NCBI GenBank assembly: GCA_002339265.1
Contig: DDKG01000245.1
Span: 1-9,723, forward strand
Direction of reading: 5' to 3'
Source: Massilia sp. UBA2604
Lineage (GTDB): Bacteria; Pseudomonadota; Gammaproteobacteria; Burkholderiales; Burkholderiaceae_D
DNA: 9,723 bases
In this document: piece after piece, positions 1 to 5,602 of the stretch
Numbering within the stretch: the first letter of the stretch is position 1
Layout: the number at the start of each line of letters is the position of its first letter
Notes under the pieces: generated by a model
What the model was told of the DNA's origin: nothing
The model's input: the letters and a program-made list of their open reading frames with translations, nothing else
Database searches by the model: none
Translations under genes and position numbers: made by a program

Positions 1-68
1 AAAAGAATCCGCCAGCAACAGGGCCCCGCGCAAGCGCGCTGGACTGTTCGTAAGCCGGGGAACAGGGG

Positions 69-97
69 ATTATACATAAATCGCCGTCGTGCGTCAA
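69..97 (-). promoter_or_regulatory. Sigma70 promoter reading left, out of the window (probably rplU)
   Basis: On the minus strand the -35 box TTGACG (92-97) and a perfect -10 box TATAAT (69-74) are separated by exactly 17 bp, so transcription should start near position 62 and run off the left edge. No coding sequence of the target gene is visible. In E. coli and many proteobacteria ispB is divergent from rplU-rpmA (ribosomal proteins L21 and L27), so rplU is the expected target; that identity is inference. The transcribed leader (1-62) contains a GC-rich inverted repeat around 24-40. Confidence 0.75.
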
Positions 98-212
98 AAG
101 CGACTGACGATCTCTTCCGTACGTGGCATGCTGCCAACGTCGCCCGGGCCGCAGGGAGCCGCTCACGGGCGGGCTCTACCCTACTGGCAGGACGGATATC
201 CCTTGCATACCG

Positions 213-218
213 TATAAT
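213..218 (+). promoter_or_regulatory. Candidate -10 box for ispB
   Basis: A perfect TATAAT lies 41 bp upstream of the ispB TTG start and reads rightwards. The -35 position (about 190-195, GGACGG) matches the consensus poorly and there is no TG extension, so the promoter is either weak or activator-dependent. It lies back to back with the stronger leftward promoter at 69-97. Confidence 0.45.
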
Positions 219-259
219 CGCGGCACTCTTATAGTTAACCCACGTTTCGCAGGTCAGCC

Positions 260-1249
260 TTGTCAGCCGCCACTCAACACGCCCAACAGAACTCCATCGT
301 CCAATCGATCGCCCCCGACATGGAGGCCGTCAACACGGTGATCCGCCAGCGGCTGCATTCCGACGTCACCCTGGTGAACCAGATCGCCGAGTACATCATC
401 AGCGCGGGCGGCAAGCGTATCCGTCCAGTGCTGGTGCTGCTGCTGGCGAATGCCTACGGCTACCGCGGCACGGCCCACCACGAGCTGGCCGCCGTGGTCG
501 AGTTCATCCACACCGCGACCCTGCTGCACGACGACGTGGTCGACGAATCCTCGATGCGCCGCGGCCGCCAGACCGCCAACGCCCTGTTCGGCAATGCCGC
601 CTCGGTGCTGGTGGGCGACTTCCTGTACTCGCGCTCGTTCCAGATGATGGTTGGCCTGGACAATATGCGCGTGATGCAGATCCTGTCCGACGCCACCAAT
701 GTGATCGCCGAAGGTGAAGTGCTGCAGCTGCTGAACATGCACGATCCGGACGTGACCGAGGCGGCCTACCTGCTGGTGATCCGCTCCAAGACCGCCAAGC
801 TGTTCGAAGCGGCGGCTGAGCTCGGCGCACTGGTGGCCGGCGCCAACGACGCGCAGATCGCGGCGGCCGGCGAATACGGTCGCTCGCTGGGGACCGCCTT
901 CCAGCTGATCGACGACGTGCTCGACTACGCGGGCGACGCCGCCGAGATCGGCAAGAACCTGGGCGACGACCTGCGCGAGGGCAAGCCGACCCTGCCACTG
1001 ATCTGGCTGATGGAACATGGCACGCCGGAACAGCGCGAACTGGTGCGCAACTGCATCGAGCAGGGTGACGAGCAGCAATTCGACGCGGTGCTGGCGGCGG
1101 TAACGTCGAGCGGCGCGCTGGATTACACCCGTCGCCAGGCCGAACAGGCGGCCGAGCGCGCCACCGCGGCGATCGCGGATTTGCCCGACAGCGTCTTCAA
1201 GAATAGCCTGCTCCAGCTCAGCAGTTTCGCTGTTGACAGGAACCATTAA
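260..1249 (+). CDS. ispB: Octaprenyl diphosphate synthase IspB
   Basis: Trans-prenyltransferase that condenses isopentenyl diphosphate units onto farnesyl diphosphate to build the C40 side chain of ubiquinone and menaquinone; cytosolic. The 329 residues have the whole family core: GKRIRP (51-56), the first Asp-rich motif DDVVDESSMRRG (91-102), KTAKLF (177-182) and the second Asp-rich motif QLIDDVLDY (215-223). The residue five before the first Asp pair is alanine (A86), as in long-chain synthases, and the surrounding HTATLLHDD stretch matches E. coli IspB (323 residues). The start is TTG at 260, with AGG at 251-253 as a weak ribosome-binding site. The next in-frame ATG (320, residue 21) would remove a segment that E. 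coli IspB partly shares, so TTG is preferred. The last codons also carry the -35 box of the tRNA-Pro promoter. Other long-chain polyprenyl synthases look similar, and the exact chain length is inferred. Confidence 0.95.
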   Translation: MSAATQHAQQNSIVQSIAPDMEAVNTVIRQRLHSDVTLVNQIAEYIISAGGKRIRPVLVLLLANAYGYRGTAHHELAAVVEFIHTATLLHDDVVDESSMRRGRQTANALFGNAASVLVGDFLYSRSFQMMVGLDNMRVMQILSDATNVIAEGEVLQLLNMHDPDVTEAAYLLVIRSKTAKLFEAAAELGALVAGANDAQIAAAGEYGRSLGTAFQLIDDVLDYAGDAAEIGKNLGDDLREGKPTLPLIWLMEHGTPEQRELVRNCIEQGDEQQFDAVLAAVTSSGALDYTRRQAEQAAERATAAIADLPDSVFKNSLLQLSSFAVDRNH

Positions 1250-1262
1250 GTAATTTTATAGT
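1233..1262 (+). promoter_or_regulatory. tRNA-Pro promoter overlapping the 3' end of ispB
   Basis: A perfect -35 box TTGACA (1233-1238) lies in the last codons of ispB. It is followed, after an 18-bp spacer that includes the ispB stop codon, by TATAGT (1257-1262, five of six consensus bases). Transcription would start near 1269, giving a leader of about 35 nt before the mature tRNA at 1304. The tRNA can therefore be transcribed independently of ispB. Confidence 0.7.
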
Positions 1263-1273
1263 AATGCCTTCCC

Positions 1274-1296
1274 GGGGTGACCTGTAAAGACACCCC
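1274..1296 (+). other. Leader hairpin upstream of tRNA-Pro
   Basis: GGGGTG (1274-1279) pairs with CACCCC (1291-1296) over an 11-nt loop. No T-run follows, so it is not a standard terminator. The arms have the same sequence as the acceptor stem of the tRNA just downstream (CGGGGTG at 1304 and CACCCCG at 1370). It lies in the precursor leader predicted from the promoter at 1233-1262. Confidence 0.45.
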
Positions 1297-1303
1297 AAAC
1301 CGT

Positions 1304-1380
1304 CGGGGTGTAGCTTAGCCCGGTAGAGCGCTACGTTCGGGACGTAGAGGCCGGAGGTTCGAATCCTCTCACCCCGACCA
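1304..1380 (+). tRNA. proK: tRNA-Pro (anticodon CGG)
   Basis: A complete 77-nt cloverleaf with an encoded CCA end. The acceptor stem CGGGGTG (1304-1310) pairs with CACCCCG (1370-1376), then A and CCA. The anticodon stem CTACG/CGTAG encloses the loop TTCGGGA, giving anticodon CGG for proline CCG codons. The T arm carries GGTTCGAATCC. A C at position 1 paired to G72 is typical of bacterial tRNA-Pro, and the body closely resembles E. coli tRNA-Pro(CGG), the proK product. It is flanked by its own promoter and terminator, so it is probably a single-gene unit. Confidence 0.97.
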
Positions 1381-1390
1381 AAGAATTCAA

Positions 1391-1427
1391 AAAAAGCCAG
1401 ACCTGGCGTTGCCGGTCTGGCTTTTTT
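1391..1427 (+). terminator. Intrinsic terminator of tRNA-Pro
   Basis: GCCAGACC (1396-1403) pairs with GGTCTGGC (1414-1421). An inner GGC/GCC extension closes a GTT loop, and six T follow (1422-1427). An A-run precedes the stem, so it could also act on minus-strand transcripts. It begins about 10 bp after the tRNA CCA. Confidence 0.9.
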
Positions 1428-1449
1428 ATTTCAACTGCGCGAGAACAGG

Positions 1450-1507
1450 GTCTGGCATCTGGACACGACCTCAGCTATATCCGCCAGCTTATGTCGAGGT
1501 CGTGCCT
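1450..1507 (+). repeat. Hairpin repeat, copy 1
   Basis: About 58 bp, roughly 81% identical to copy 2 at 2911-2967. The lower stem CACGACCT (1464-1471) pairs with AGGTCGTG (1497-1504). The upper stem AGCT (1473-1476) pairs with AGCT (1486-1489). The apical loop is ATATCCGCC (1477-1485). It lies 16 bp beyond the stop codon of the minus-strand DUF1275 gene. No T-run follows on either strand. See copy 2 for the compensatory differences. Confidence 0.8.
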
Positions 1508-1523
1508 CAATCTCTGCCGCTCC

Positions 1524-2207
1524 TCAGGCCTGGTCCAGGCTCGGGCGCAGCATGTGCAGCGCCAGGATCGCGGCCGGCAGCGCCAGCGCCACGAAGCCGT
1601 ATGCCAGGAACAGGAAGGCGCCCGCCGCGCAGCCGATGGCGAAGCCGAACAGCGGCCAGAAGAACTTGCTGCAGCGCGCGGTCGTCGCCGCGTCGCCGGC
1701 GCCGCGCAGCTTGTCGACCGTGTCGATCACCAGCTGGGTCACGTTCCCGGTCATCATCGAGGTGGGCGCCAGGTGGGCCAGCAGCAGCTTGCTGGCCGCG
1801 CTGTGCGCGCCCATGGCGGCGGTGCCGAGCAGGCCGGCCGCCATCGCCAGTTGCGACATGTCGCGCTGCACCGGCTCGGACAGCATGCCGCAGATCATGA
1901 AGGCGATCAGCAGCACCAGCTGCAGCAGGTAGGAAGGCCGATGCGCATCGACGCCGCGCCGTTCGCACCAGGCAACCAGCAGCCGCGCCGCGGCGATACC
2001 GACGATGAAGGCGGGGAAGGCCAGGATCTTGAGCAGCGACGGAATGTGGGACGGATCGGCCATCGAAGCGCCGAGCAGCACGAAGTTGCCGGTGACGTGT
2101 GCCGTGAACAGGCCGAACAGGCCGATGAAGCCCAGGGTATCGACATAGCCTCCGAGGAAGCCCATATTGAAGCCCTGCAGGCGCGATGGTGGTGGTGGAT
2201 TGGTCAT
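1524..2207 (-). CDS. DUF1275 (YoaK-like) integral membrane protein
   Basis: A 227-residue hydrophobic protein with about six predicted membrane segments. The family marks are GGYVDTLGF (19-27) followed by FTAHVTGN (34-41), with a second, repeat-like TSMMTGNVTQL (149-159). These are characteristic of the DUF1275/YoaK family, whose substrate and function are unknown. The start is ATG at 2207, with no clear ribosome-binding site. A second ATG (residue 15, at 2165) does have AGGG upstream, but starting there would cut into the first membrane segment, so the longer form is preferred. The gene is divergent from the RidA-family gene across 251 bp and converges on the tRNA-Pro unit. A hairpin repeat sits just after its stop codon and may define the transcript end. 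Confidence 0.85.
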   Translation of the reverse strand: MTNPPPPSRLQGFNMGFLGGYVDTLGFIGLFGLFTAHVTGNFVLLGASMADPSHIPSLLKILAFPAFIVGIAAARLLVAWCERRGVDAHRPSYLLQLVLLIAFMICGMLSEPVQRDMSQLAMAAGLLGTAAMGAHSAASKLLLAHLAPTSMMTGNVTQLVIDTVDKLRGAGDAATTARCSKFFWPLFGFAIGCAAGAFLFLAYGFVALALPAAILALHMLRPSLDQA

Positions 2208-2400
2208 GATTGGAATGCAGATAGAAATGTAGGTCAGAAGGCGAAGCGGTCCTGGCAGCCATCAAGTATGGGCAGGCCATCGTCGCGGCGATAGAATCAG
2301 ATTGCTCTTTCCCGAAGTGCGAAGGCGCGGTCGATGGTGGACCGCTGCGTCTGGTCGCCCGTCGAATTTGATGGCAGGAATTTACAAGCCCTGGAGCGCA

Positions 2401-2422
2401 AGGCCACTTCAGAATATGGCCT
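2401..2422. promoter_or_regulatory. Inverted repeat upstream of the RidA-family gene
   Basis: AGGCCA (2401-2406) and TGGCCT (2417-2422) form a perfect 6-bp dyad with 10 bp between the arms, 36 bp before the start codon. The spacing suits a dimeric regulator, but no convincing -10/-35 pair was found nearby, so an operator role is a guess. Confidence 0.3.
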
Positions 2423-2458
2423 CCATCAAACCTGCAGCCAATGCAATAAGGAGACAGC

Positions 2459-2908
2459 ATGAACACGAGCACGACTCTCGAACGGAAAACCGCCGTCCAC
2501 GGCGTCCCCTGGGAAGACGCCTACAGTTACTACCAGGCCGTGCAGGTCAAGGACGTGATCTACGTGTCCGGGCAGCTCAGCCACGACAAGGACGGCAATT
2601 TCATCGCGCCGGCCGAACTCGGCGCGGATGGCAAACCGGTCGACTTTTCGACGATGGAAGCGCAAATGCGCCAGACCTACAAGAATGCCATCGCCATGCT
2701 CGCCGAATTCGGCGCCACCCTGGATGACGTAGTCGAAGAAACCTTGTTCGTGACCGACGTCGATGCGGCGTTTTCCGTTGCCGGCAAGGTCAGGAACGAG
2801 ATGTATGGCGTGCCGCGGCCGCTGTGCGCCAGCAACCTGATCGGCGTTACGCGGCTCGCCCTGCCGGTGCAGCTGATTGAAATCAGCTTCCGCGCCGTCC
2901 TGAAATAG
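2459..2908 (+). CDS. RidA-family (YjgF/YER057c/UK114) protein lacking the deaminase arginine
   Basis: A 149-residue protein of the Rid family, small trimeric cytosolic proteins of which RidA hydrolyses reactive enamine/imine intermediates. Visible marks are the DVIYVSGQL strand (32-40), the long helix around 66-84, the GATLDDVVEETLFVTD block (85-100) and the C-terminal GVTRLALPVQLIEISF strands (129-144). E. coli RidA uses Arg105 to bind the substrate carboxylate. Aligning on the shared (A/T)RL segment puts Ser125 at that position. That argues for one of the Rid subgroups without the arginine, nearer to E. coli YjgH in style, and against true RidA. The start ATG has a strong AAGGAG site at 2448-2453. 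The gene appears monocistronic, and a hairpin repeat begins 3 bp after its stop codon. Confidence 0.85.
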   Translation: MNTSTTLERKTAVHGVPWEDAYSYYQAVQVKDVIYVSGQLSHDKDGNFIAPAELGADGKPVDFSTMEAQMRQTYKNAIAMLAEFGATLDDVVEETLFVTDVDAAFSVAGKVRNEMYGVPRPLCASNLIGVTRLALPVQLIEISFRAVLK

Positions 2909-2910
2909 CG

Positions 2911-2967
2911 GTCTGCCATCTGGACACGGCCTCAGCCATATCCGCCGGTTCTGTCCAGGCCGTGTCC
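2911..2967 (+). repeat. Hairpin repeat, copy 2
   Basis: The lower stem GGACACGGCCT (2922-2932) pairs perfectly with AGGCCGTGTCC (2957-2967). The upper stem AGCC (2934-2937) pairs with GGTT (2947-2950, one G-T wobble). The loop ATATCCGCC (2938-2946) is identical to copy 1. Two base pairs differ in both arms between copies: A1468-T1500 became G2929-C2960, and T1476-A1486 became C2937-G2947. Most other substitutions keep or restore pairing. It begins 3 bp after the RidA-family stop codon. Both copies have the same plus-strand orientation although their neighbouring genes face opposite ways. Confidence 0.85.
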
Positions 2968-3030
2968 CAGTATCAGTCCTGCCCCTGATTCCGCCAGCCC
3001 ACCACCTAAGTTAATTGCACTTTGGTCTGA

Positions 3031-3059
3031 TTGAGGAATGGGCATCGCTTACCTAGGAT
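3031..3059 (+). promoter_or_regulatory. Candidate promoter of the decayed lipoprotein gene
   Basis: TTGAGG (3031-3036) and TAGGAT (3054-3059) are separated by 17 bp; each box matches four of six consensus bases. The -10 box ends 36 bp before the ATG at 3096, so placement fits. It appears to have survived the decay of the gene. Confidence 0.4.
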
Positions 3060-3095
3060 GAAAATCTCATAACCCAGGTCTCTCGGGAGGGCTCC

Positions 3096-3415
3096 ATGAT
3101 CCACACCAGAGTTTTCCATTATCCGCCACGCGTGTTGGCGTGATGCTTTCTTCTTGCCTTGTCCGCGTGCGCGAGTAAAGAGTTGAACCACCAGCTTGCC
3201 ACCAGTCGGGAAGCGGTCGATCAAGCGCAGATGGCGGGTGCGGAGGAAGCCGCTCCTTCGGATTTCGGTGTCGCGACCGATAAGCTGGCGCGCGCCAAGA
3301 GCGAATCGGCCCAGGCCAGGATCGCAGCTGCCGAACTGGAGAAGACCCAGAACTGGACCAGCCCTTGTCGGTTGCGGCTACGGCAGCCGGATTCCTCCCC
3401 CTGCTTCGGCACTGA
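3096..3415 (+). pseudogene. Decayed DUF4398-type lipoprotein gene, in-frame TGA in the signal peptide
   Basis: The reading frame from ATG 3096, preceded by a good GGGAGG site (3085-3090), gives a positively charged N-terminus, MIHTRVFHYPPRVLA, then TGA at 3141-3143. The same frame then continues as CFLLALSACAS, a hydrophobic core ending in an LSAC lipobox. It goes on with the KELNHQLATSREAVDQAQ, AGAEEAAPSDF and DKLARAKSESAQAR blocks that resemble DUF4398 outer-membrane lipoproteins (helical, Ala/Glu-rich). The frame is intact across the stop, so one base change appears to have killed the signal peptide. The 3' end is also abnormal: after ELEKTQNW (about 3357) the family pattern is lost. A shift to the third frame reaches a TGA at 3413-3415, right at the terminator. 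A product could start only from TTG 3159, without a signal peptide. Intact relatives are longer. Calling it a pseudogene is well supported; the family name is moderately sure. Confidence 0.7.
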
Positions 3416-3446
3416 AAAGCCAGATCCGGTAAACGGTCTGGCTTTT
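3415..3446 (+). terminator. Intrinsic terminator after the decayed lipoprotein gene
   Basis: GCCAGA-T-CC (3419-3427) pairs with GGTCTGGC (3435-3442) around a 7-nt loop, with one bulged T. AAAA precedes the stem and TTTT (3443-3446) follows, so it may work in both directions. Its arms nearly match those of the tRNA-Pro terminator at 1391-1427. Confidence 0.75.
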
Positions 3447-3529
3447 CGCATGGTACATATCCTTCGATGTCGACCCATGATGTCCCGGCCAAGCGTACCA
3501 CCGACGAGACCGCCCGGCCGCGCTGGTGT

Positions 3530-3559
3530 TTGTTCCAATACCGCCATCCGTTTTATGAT
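3530..3559 (+). promoter_or_regulatory. Candidate promoter of the dienelactone hydrolase gene
   Basis: TATGAT (3554-3559, five of six consensus bases) is preceded at 18 bp by TTGTTC (3530-3535, weak). Transcription would start near 3566, about 60 nt before the ATG at 3626. Confidence 0.4.
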
Positions 3560-3625
3560 ATGCCTTGCAACGGCCGGCCATTGCCGTCACCGGCTGGCAC
3601 CCCAACCTTCAACCAAAGGAAGATC

Positions 3626-4324
3626 ATGCCTGAAACCCTCACCGTCACCACCGCCGACAGAAGCTTCGACTGCTACGTCGCGCGTCCCGACGTCGTCGGC
3701 ACCTATCCCGTCATCATCGTGCTGCAGGAAATCTTCGGCGTGAACGGCGGCATCCGCAGTATCGCGGACAACTACGCCGCCAAGGGCTATATCGCCGTCG
3801 CCCCCGACCTGTTCTGGCGCACCGACCCAGGCATCCAGCTGTCCGAAGCCAGTGAAGCCGACGTCGCCAAAGCCTTCTCGATGTACCAGGCCTATGACTT
3901 CGACCACGGCGTGCAGGACATCGCCGCCACCATCAGCGCCGCGCGCACGATGGAAGGCAGCACCGGCAAGGTCGGCGTCACCGGCTATTGCCTGGGCGGC
4001 CTGATGACTTACCTGGCTGCGGCCCGCACCGACGGTGACGCCTTCGCGGCCTATTACGGCGGAGGCACCGACCAGTACCTGCACGAAGCCAAGCACATCG
4101 GCGCTCCCCTGCTCTACCACCTGGCCGGTGCCGACGAATACATCGGACCGGACGCCCAGGAACAGATCAAGGCCGCGCTGGAAGGTAAAGCCGATGCCGA
4201 GGTCCACGTCTATCCGGGCCGCCAGCACGCCTTCGCCCGCCCGGGCGGCAGCCACTACGACCACGACGATGCGACGCTGGCCAACAGCCGCACCGACGAG
4301 TTCTTCGCCCGCACCCTGCGCTAA
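3626..4324 (+). CDS. Dienelactone hydrolase family protein
   Basis: A 232-residue cytosolic alpha/beta hydrolase. Family members hydrolyse dienelactone in the chlorocatechol pathway, but chromosomal paralogues like this are usually general esterases or lactonases of unknown substrate. The catalytic triad is visible: Cys122 in GYCLGG, Asp170 in AGADEY and His201 in GRQHAF. Glu35 in LQEIFG is the conserved residue that positions the cysteine. The length is normal for the family. The frame is open upstream to about 3467, but the ATG at 3626 has a clear AAGGA site (3616-3620) five bases before it and starts at the expected N-terminal strand, so it is the chosen start. No ring-cleavage genes are nearby, so a role in aromatic degradation is not supported by context. 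Confidence 0.92.
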   Translation: MPETLTVTTADRSFDCYVARPDVVGTYPVIIVLQEIFGVNGGIRSIADNYAAKGYIAVAPDLFWRTDPGIQLSEASEADVAKAFSMYQAYDFDHGVQDIAATISAARTMEGSTGKVGVTGYCLGGLMTYLAAARTDGDAFAAYYGGGTDQYLHEAKHIGAPLLYHLAGADEYIGPDAQEQIKAALEGKADAEVHVYPGRQHAFARPGGSHYDHDDATLANSRTDEFFARTLR

Positions 4325-4340
4325 GAGCCTATCGCGGCCG

Positions 4341-4392
4341 GTGGGGAGTCGCTCCAAGCCCCCCACTACCTGCCGGCGCCATGCCGGCAGGT
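4341..4392 (+). other. Two adjacent hairpins between the hydrolase and terC-family genes
   Basis: GTGGGG (4341-4346) pairs with CCCCAC (4361-4366). Immediately after, ACCTGCCGGC (4368-4377) pairs perfectly with GCCGGCAGGT (4383-4392) around a 5-nt loop. No T-run follows, so this is not a textbook terminator. It lies upstream of the likely terC-family promoter and probably marks the 3' end of the hydrolase transcript. Confidence 0.5.
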
Positions 4393-4448
4393 GCGCATCC
4401 CTCCGATTCCTGCAGCGCGTCATGCGTGCAGCGTTCCAGTACGGCTCA

Positions 4449-4457
4449 TGCTTTAAT
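4449..4457 (+). promoter_or_regulatory. Extended -10 promoter of the TerC-family gene
   Basis: TG (4449-4450), one base, then TTTAAT (4452-4457) forms an extended -10 element. No good -35 box is seen. Transcription would start near 4464, giving a leader of about 47 nt with a 7-bp hairpin (GCCGGAC 4467-4473 with GTCCGGC 4482-4488) ahead of the ribosome-binding site GGAG at 4502-4505. Confidence 0.45.
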
Positions 4458-4510
4458 GCCAACGCCGCCGGACACTGGACCGTCCGGCCCGCCTCGCTCC
4501 TGGAGAAGCC

Positions 4511-5482
4511 ATGCTCGAATCGGTCGGTACCCCCACCCTCTATCTCTCGTTCGCCGCCTTCGTCGTGGTCATGCTGGCCATCGACTTCTTCGGCCTCAAG
4601 ACGGCCGGCGACCACAAGGTCAGCACGAAGGAAGCAGCCCTGTGGTCGCTGGTGTGGATCACGGTCGCCCTCGCTTTCGGCGGCTGGTTCTACTGGTATC
4701 TCGACGGCATCGCCGGCCCCGTCGTCGCGCGCGAGAAGGCGCTCGAATACCTCACCGGCTACCTGATCGAAAAATCCCTCGCGGTCGACAATGTGTTCGT
4801 CTGGATCACCCTGTTCAGCTTTTTCGGCGTGCCGGCCCAGTACCAGAAGCGCGTGCTGCTGTACGGCGTGCTCGGCGCCATCGTGCTGCGCGCGATCCTG
4901 ATCTACCTGGGCGCCCTGCTGCTGGCCCAGTTCCACTGGATCCTGTACATATTCGGCCTGTTCCTGCTGTACACCGGCATCCAGATGCTGATCTCGGCCG
5001 ACAGCGAACCCGACCTGGCCGACAACAAGGTGCTGAAATGGCTGCGCGGCCATATGCGCATCACCAATGAGTATCACGGCGAACATTTCTTCGTCATACA
5101 GAATGGTTTGCGCTACGCCACGCCGATGTTCGTCGTGCTGATCATGGTCGAGATCACCGACGTGATCTTCGCGGTCGATTCGATTCCGGCCATCTTCGCC
5201 GTCACCGGCGACCCGTTCATCGTGTTCACGTCGAACGTATTCGCCATCCTCGGGCTGCGCGCGATGTATTTCCTGCTGGCCGACATGGCCGACCGCTTCC
5301 ACCTGCTCAAGTATGGCCTGGCGGCGATCCTGATCTTCATCGGCGTCAAGATGCTCTTGCTCGACATCTACAAAATTCCGACCGGCATCGCACTCGGCGT
5401 GGTCGGCGCCATCCTGGTGGCCTCGGTGGTCGCCAGCCTGATGACGACCAAGCCGACCAGGACCCCGCCGCCCGCTGTGTGA
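4511..5482 (+). CDS. TerC/Alx-family inner membrane protein (probable Mn2+ exporter)
   Basis: A 323-residue protein with about nine hydrophobic membrane segments. Its two acidic signature blocks are EYLTGYLIEKSLAVDNVFVW (79-98) and VEITDVIFAVDSIPAIF (213-229). Their residues, such as Asp93, Glu214, Asp217 and Asp223, are the family's conserved intramembrane acids. The length and the NGLRYATPMFVVLIMVEITD stretch (198-217) fit the long Alx-type branch (E. coli Alx) more closely than short TerC proteins. Family members have been linked to manganese export, tellurite resistance and metalation of secreted proteins; Mn2+ as substrate here is inference. The start ATG has GGAG five bases upstream. 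The many Alx genes carrying a yybP-ykoY manganese riboswitch prompted a search of the leader, but no convincing one was found. Probably a single-gene unit ending at the hairpin at 5492-5520. Confidence 0.92.
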   Translation: MLESVGTPTLYLSFAAFVVVMLAIDFFGLKTAGDHKVSTKEAALWSLVWITVALAFGGWFYWYLDGIAGPVVAREKALEYLTGYLIEKSLAVDNVFVWITLFSFFGVPAQYQKRVLLYGVLGAIVLRAILIYLGALLLAQFHWILYIFGLFLLYTGIQMLISADSEPDLADNKVLKWLRGHMRITNEYHGEHFFVIQNGLRYATPMFVVLIMVEITDVIFAVDSIPAIFAVTGDPFIVFTSNVFAILGLRAMYFLLADMADRFHLLKYGLAAILIFIGVKMLLLDIYKIPTGIALGVVGAILVASVVASLMTTKPTRTPPPAV

Positions 5483-5491
5483 TTGACACGA

Positions 5492-5520
5492 CGCCGCGCA
5501 AGCCCGCGCGGCGCTTGTTT
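5492..5520 (+). terminator. Probable terminator of the TerC-family gene
   Basis: CGCCGCGC (5492-5499) pairs with GCGCGGCG (5506-5513) around the 6-nt loop AAGCCC, 10 bp after the stop codon. The tract behind it, CTTGTTT, is only moderately T-rich, so termination may be partial. Confidence 0.6.
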
Positions 5521-5602
5521 CCATGCAGATCGCCAACCATCCCGAAGCCTGATCTTCGCCAGAGCCGCTGCGCTCGCTCCGATTACCGTATCTCGAACCA
5601 CC

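Noticed and set aside
123..341. Small open frame overlapping the ispB start
   Set aside because: No ribosome-binding site, composition typical of non-coding frames, and most of its 3' part lies inside ispB in another frame.
263..1246. A 327-codon open frame opposite ispB
   Set aside because: An antisense shadow with no family features; ispB itself is unambiguous.
1273..1296. A second tRNA or tRNA fragment upstream of tRNA-Pro
   Set aside because: Only acceptor-stem-like arms are present with an 11-nt loop; no anticodon or T arm exists there.
1507..2472. A 321-codon minus-strand frame over the DUF1275 gene
   Set aside because: Its frame differs from the DUF1275 frame, which shows the clear family motifs; it also runs through the intergenic region and the RidA-family ribosome-binding site.
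3141..3143. TGA read as selenocysteine in the lipoprotein gene
   Set aside because: It lies in the signal peptide, no suitable SECIS-like hairpin directly after it was evident, and the 3' end of the gene is also broken, so simple decay explains it better.
4336..4489. yybP-ykoY manganese riboswitch before the TerC-family gene
   Set aside because: Only the GGGGAGT piece is present; the conserved 3' half and a proper closing stem could not be found, and the likely start site is downstream of it. Kept only as a low-confidence finding about the spacer.
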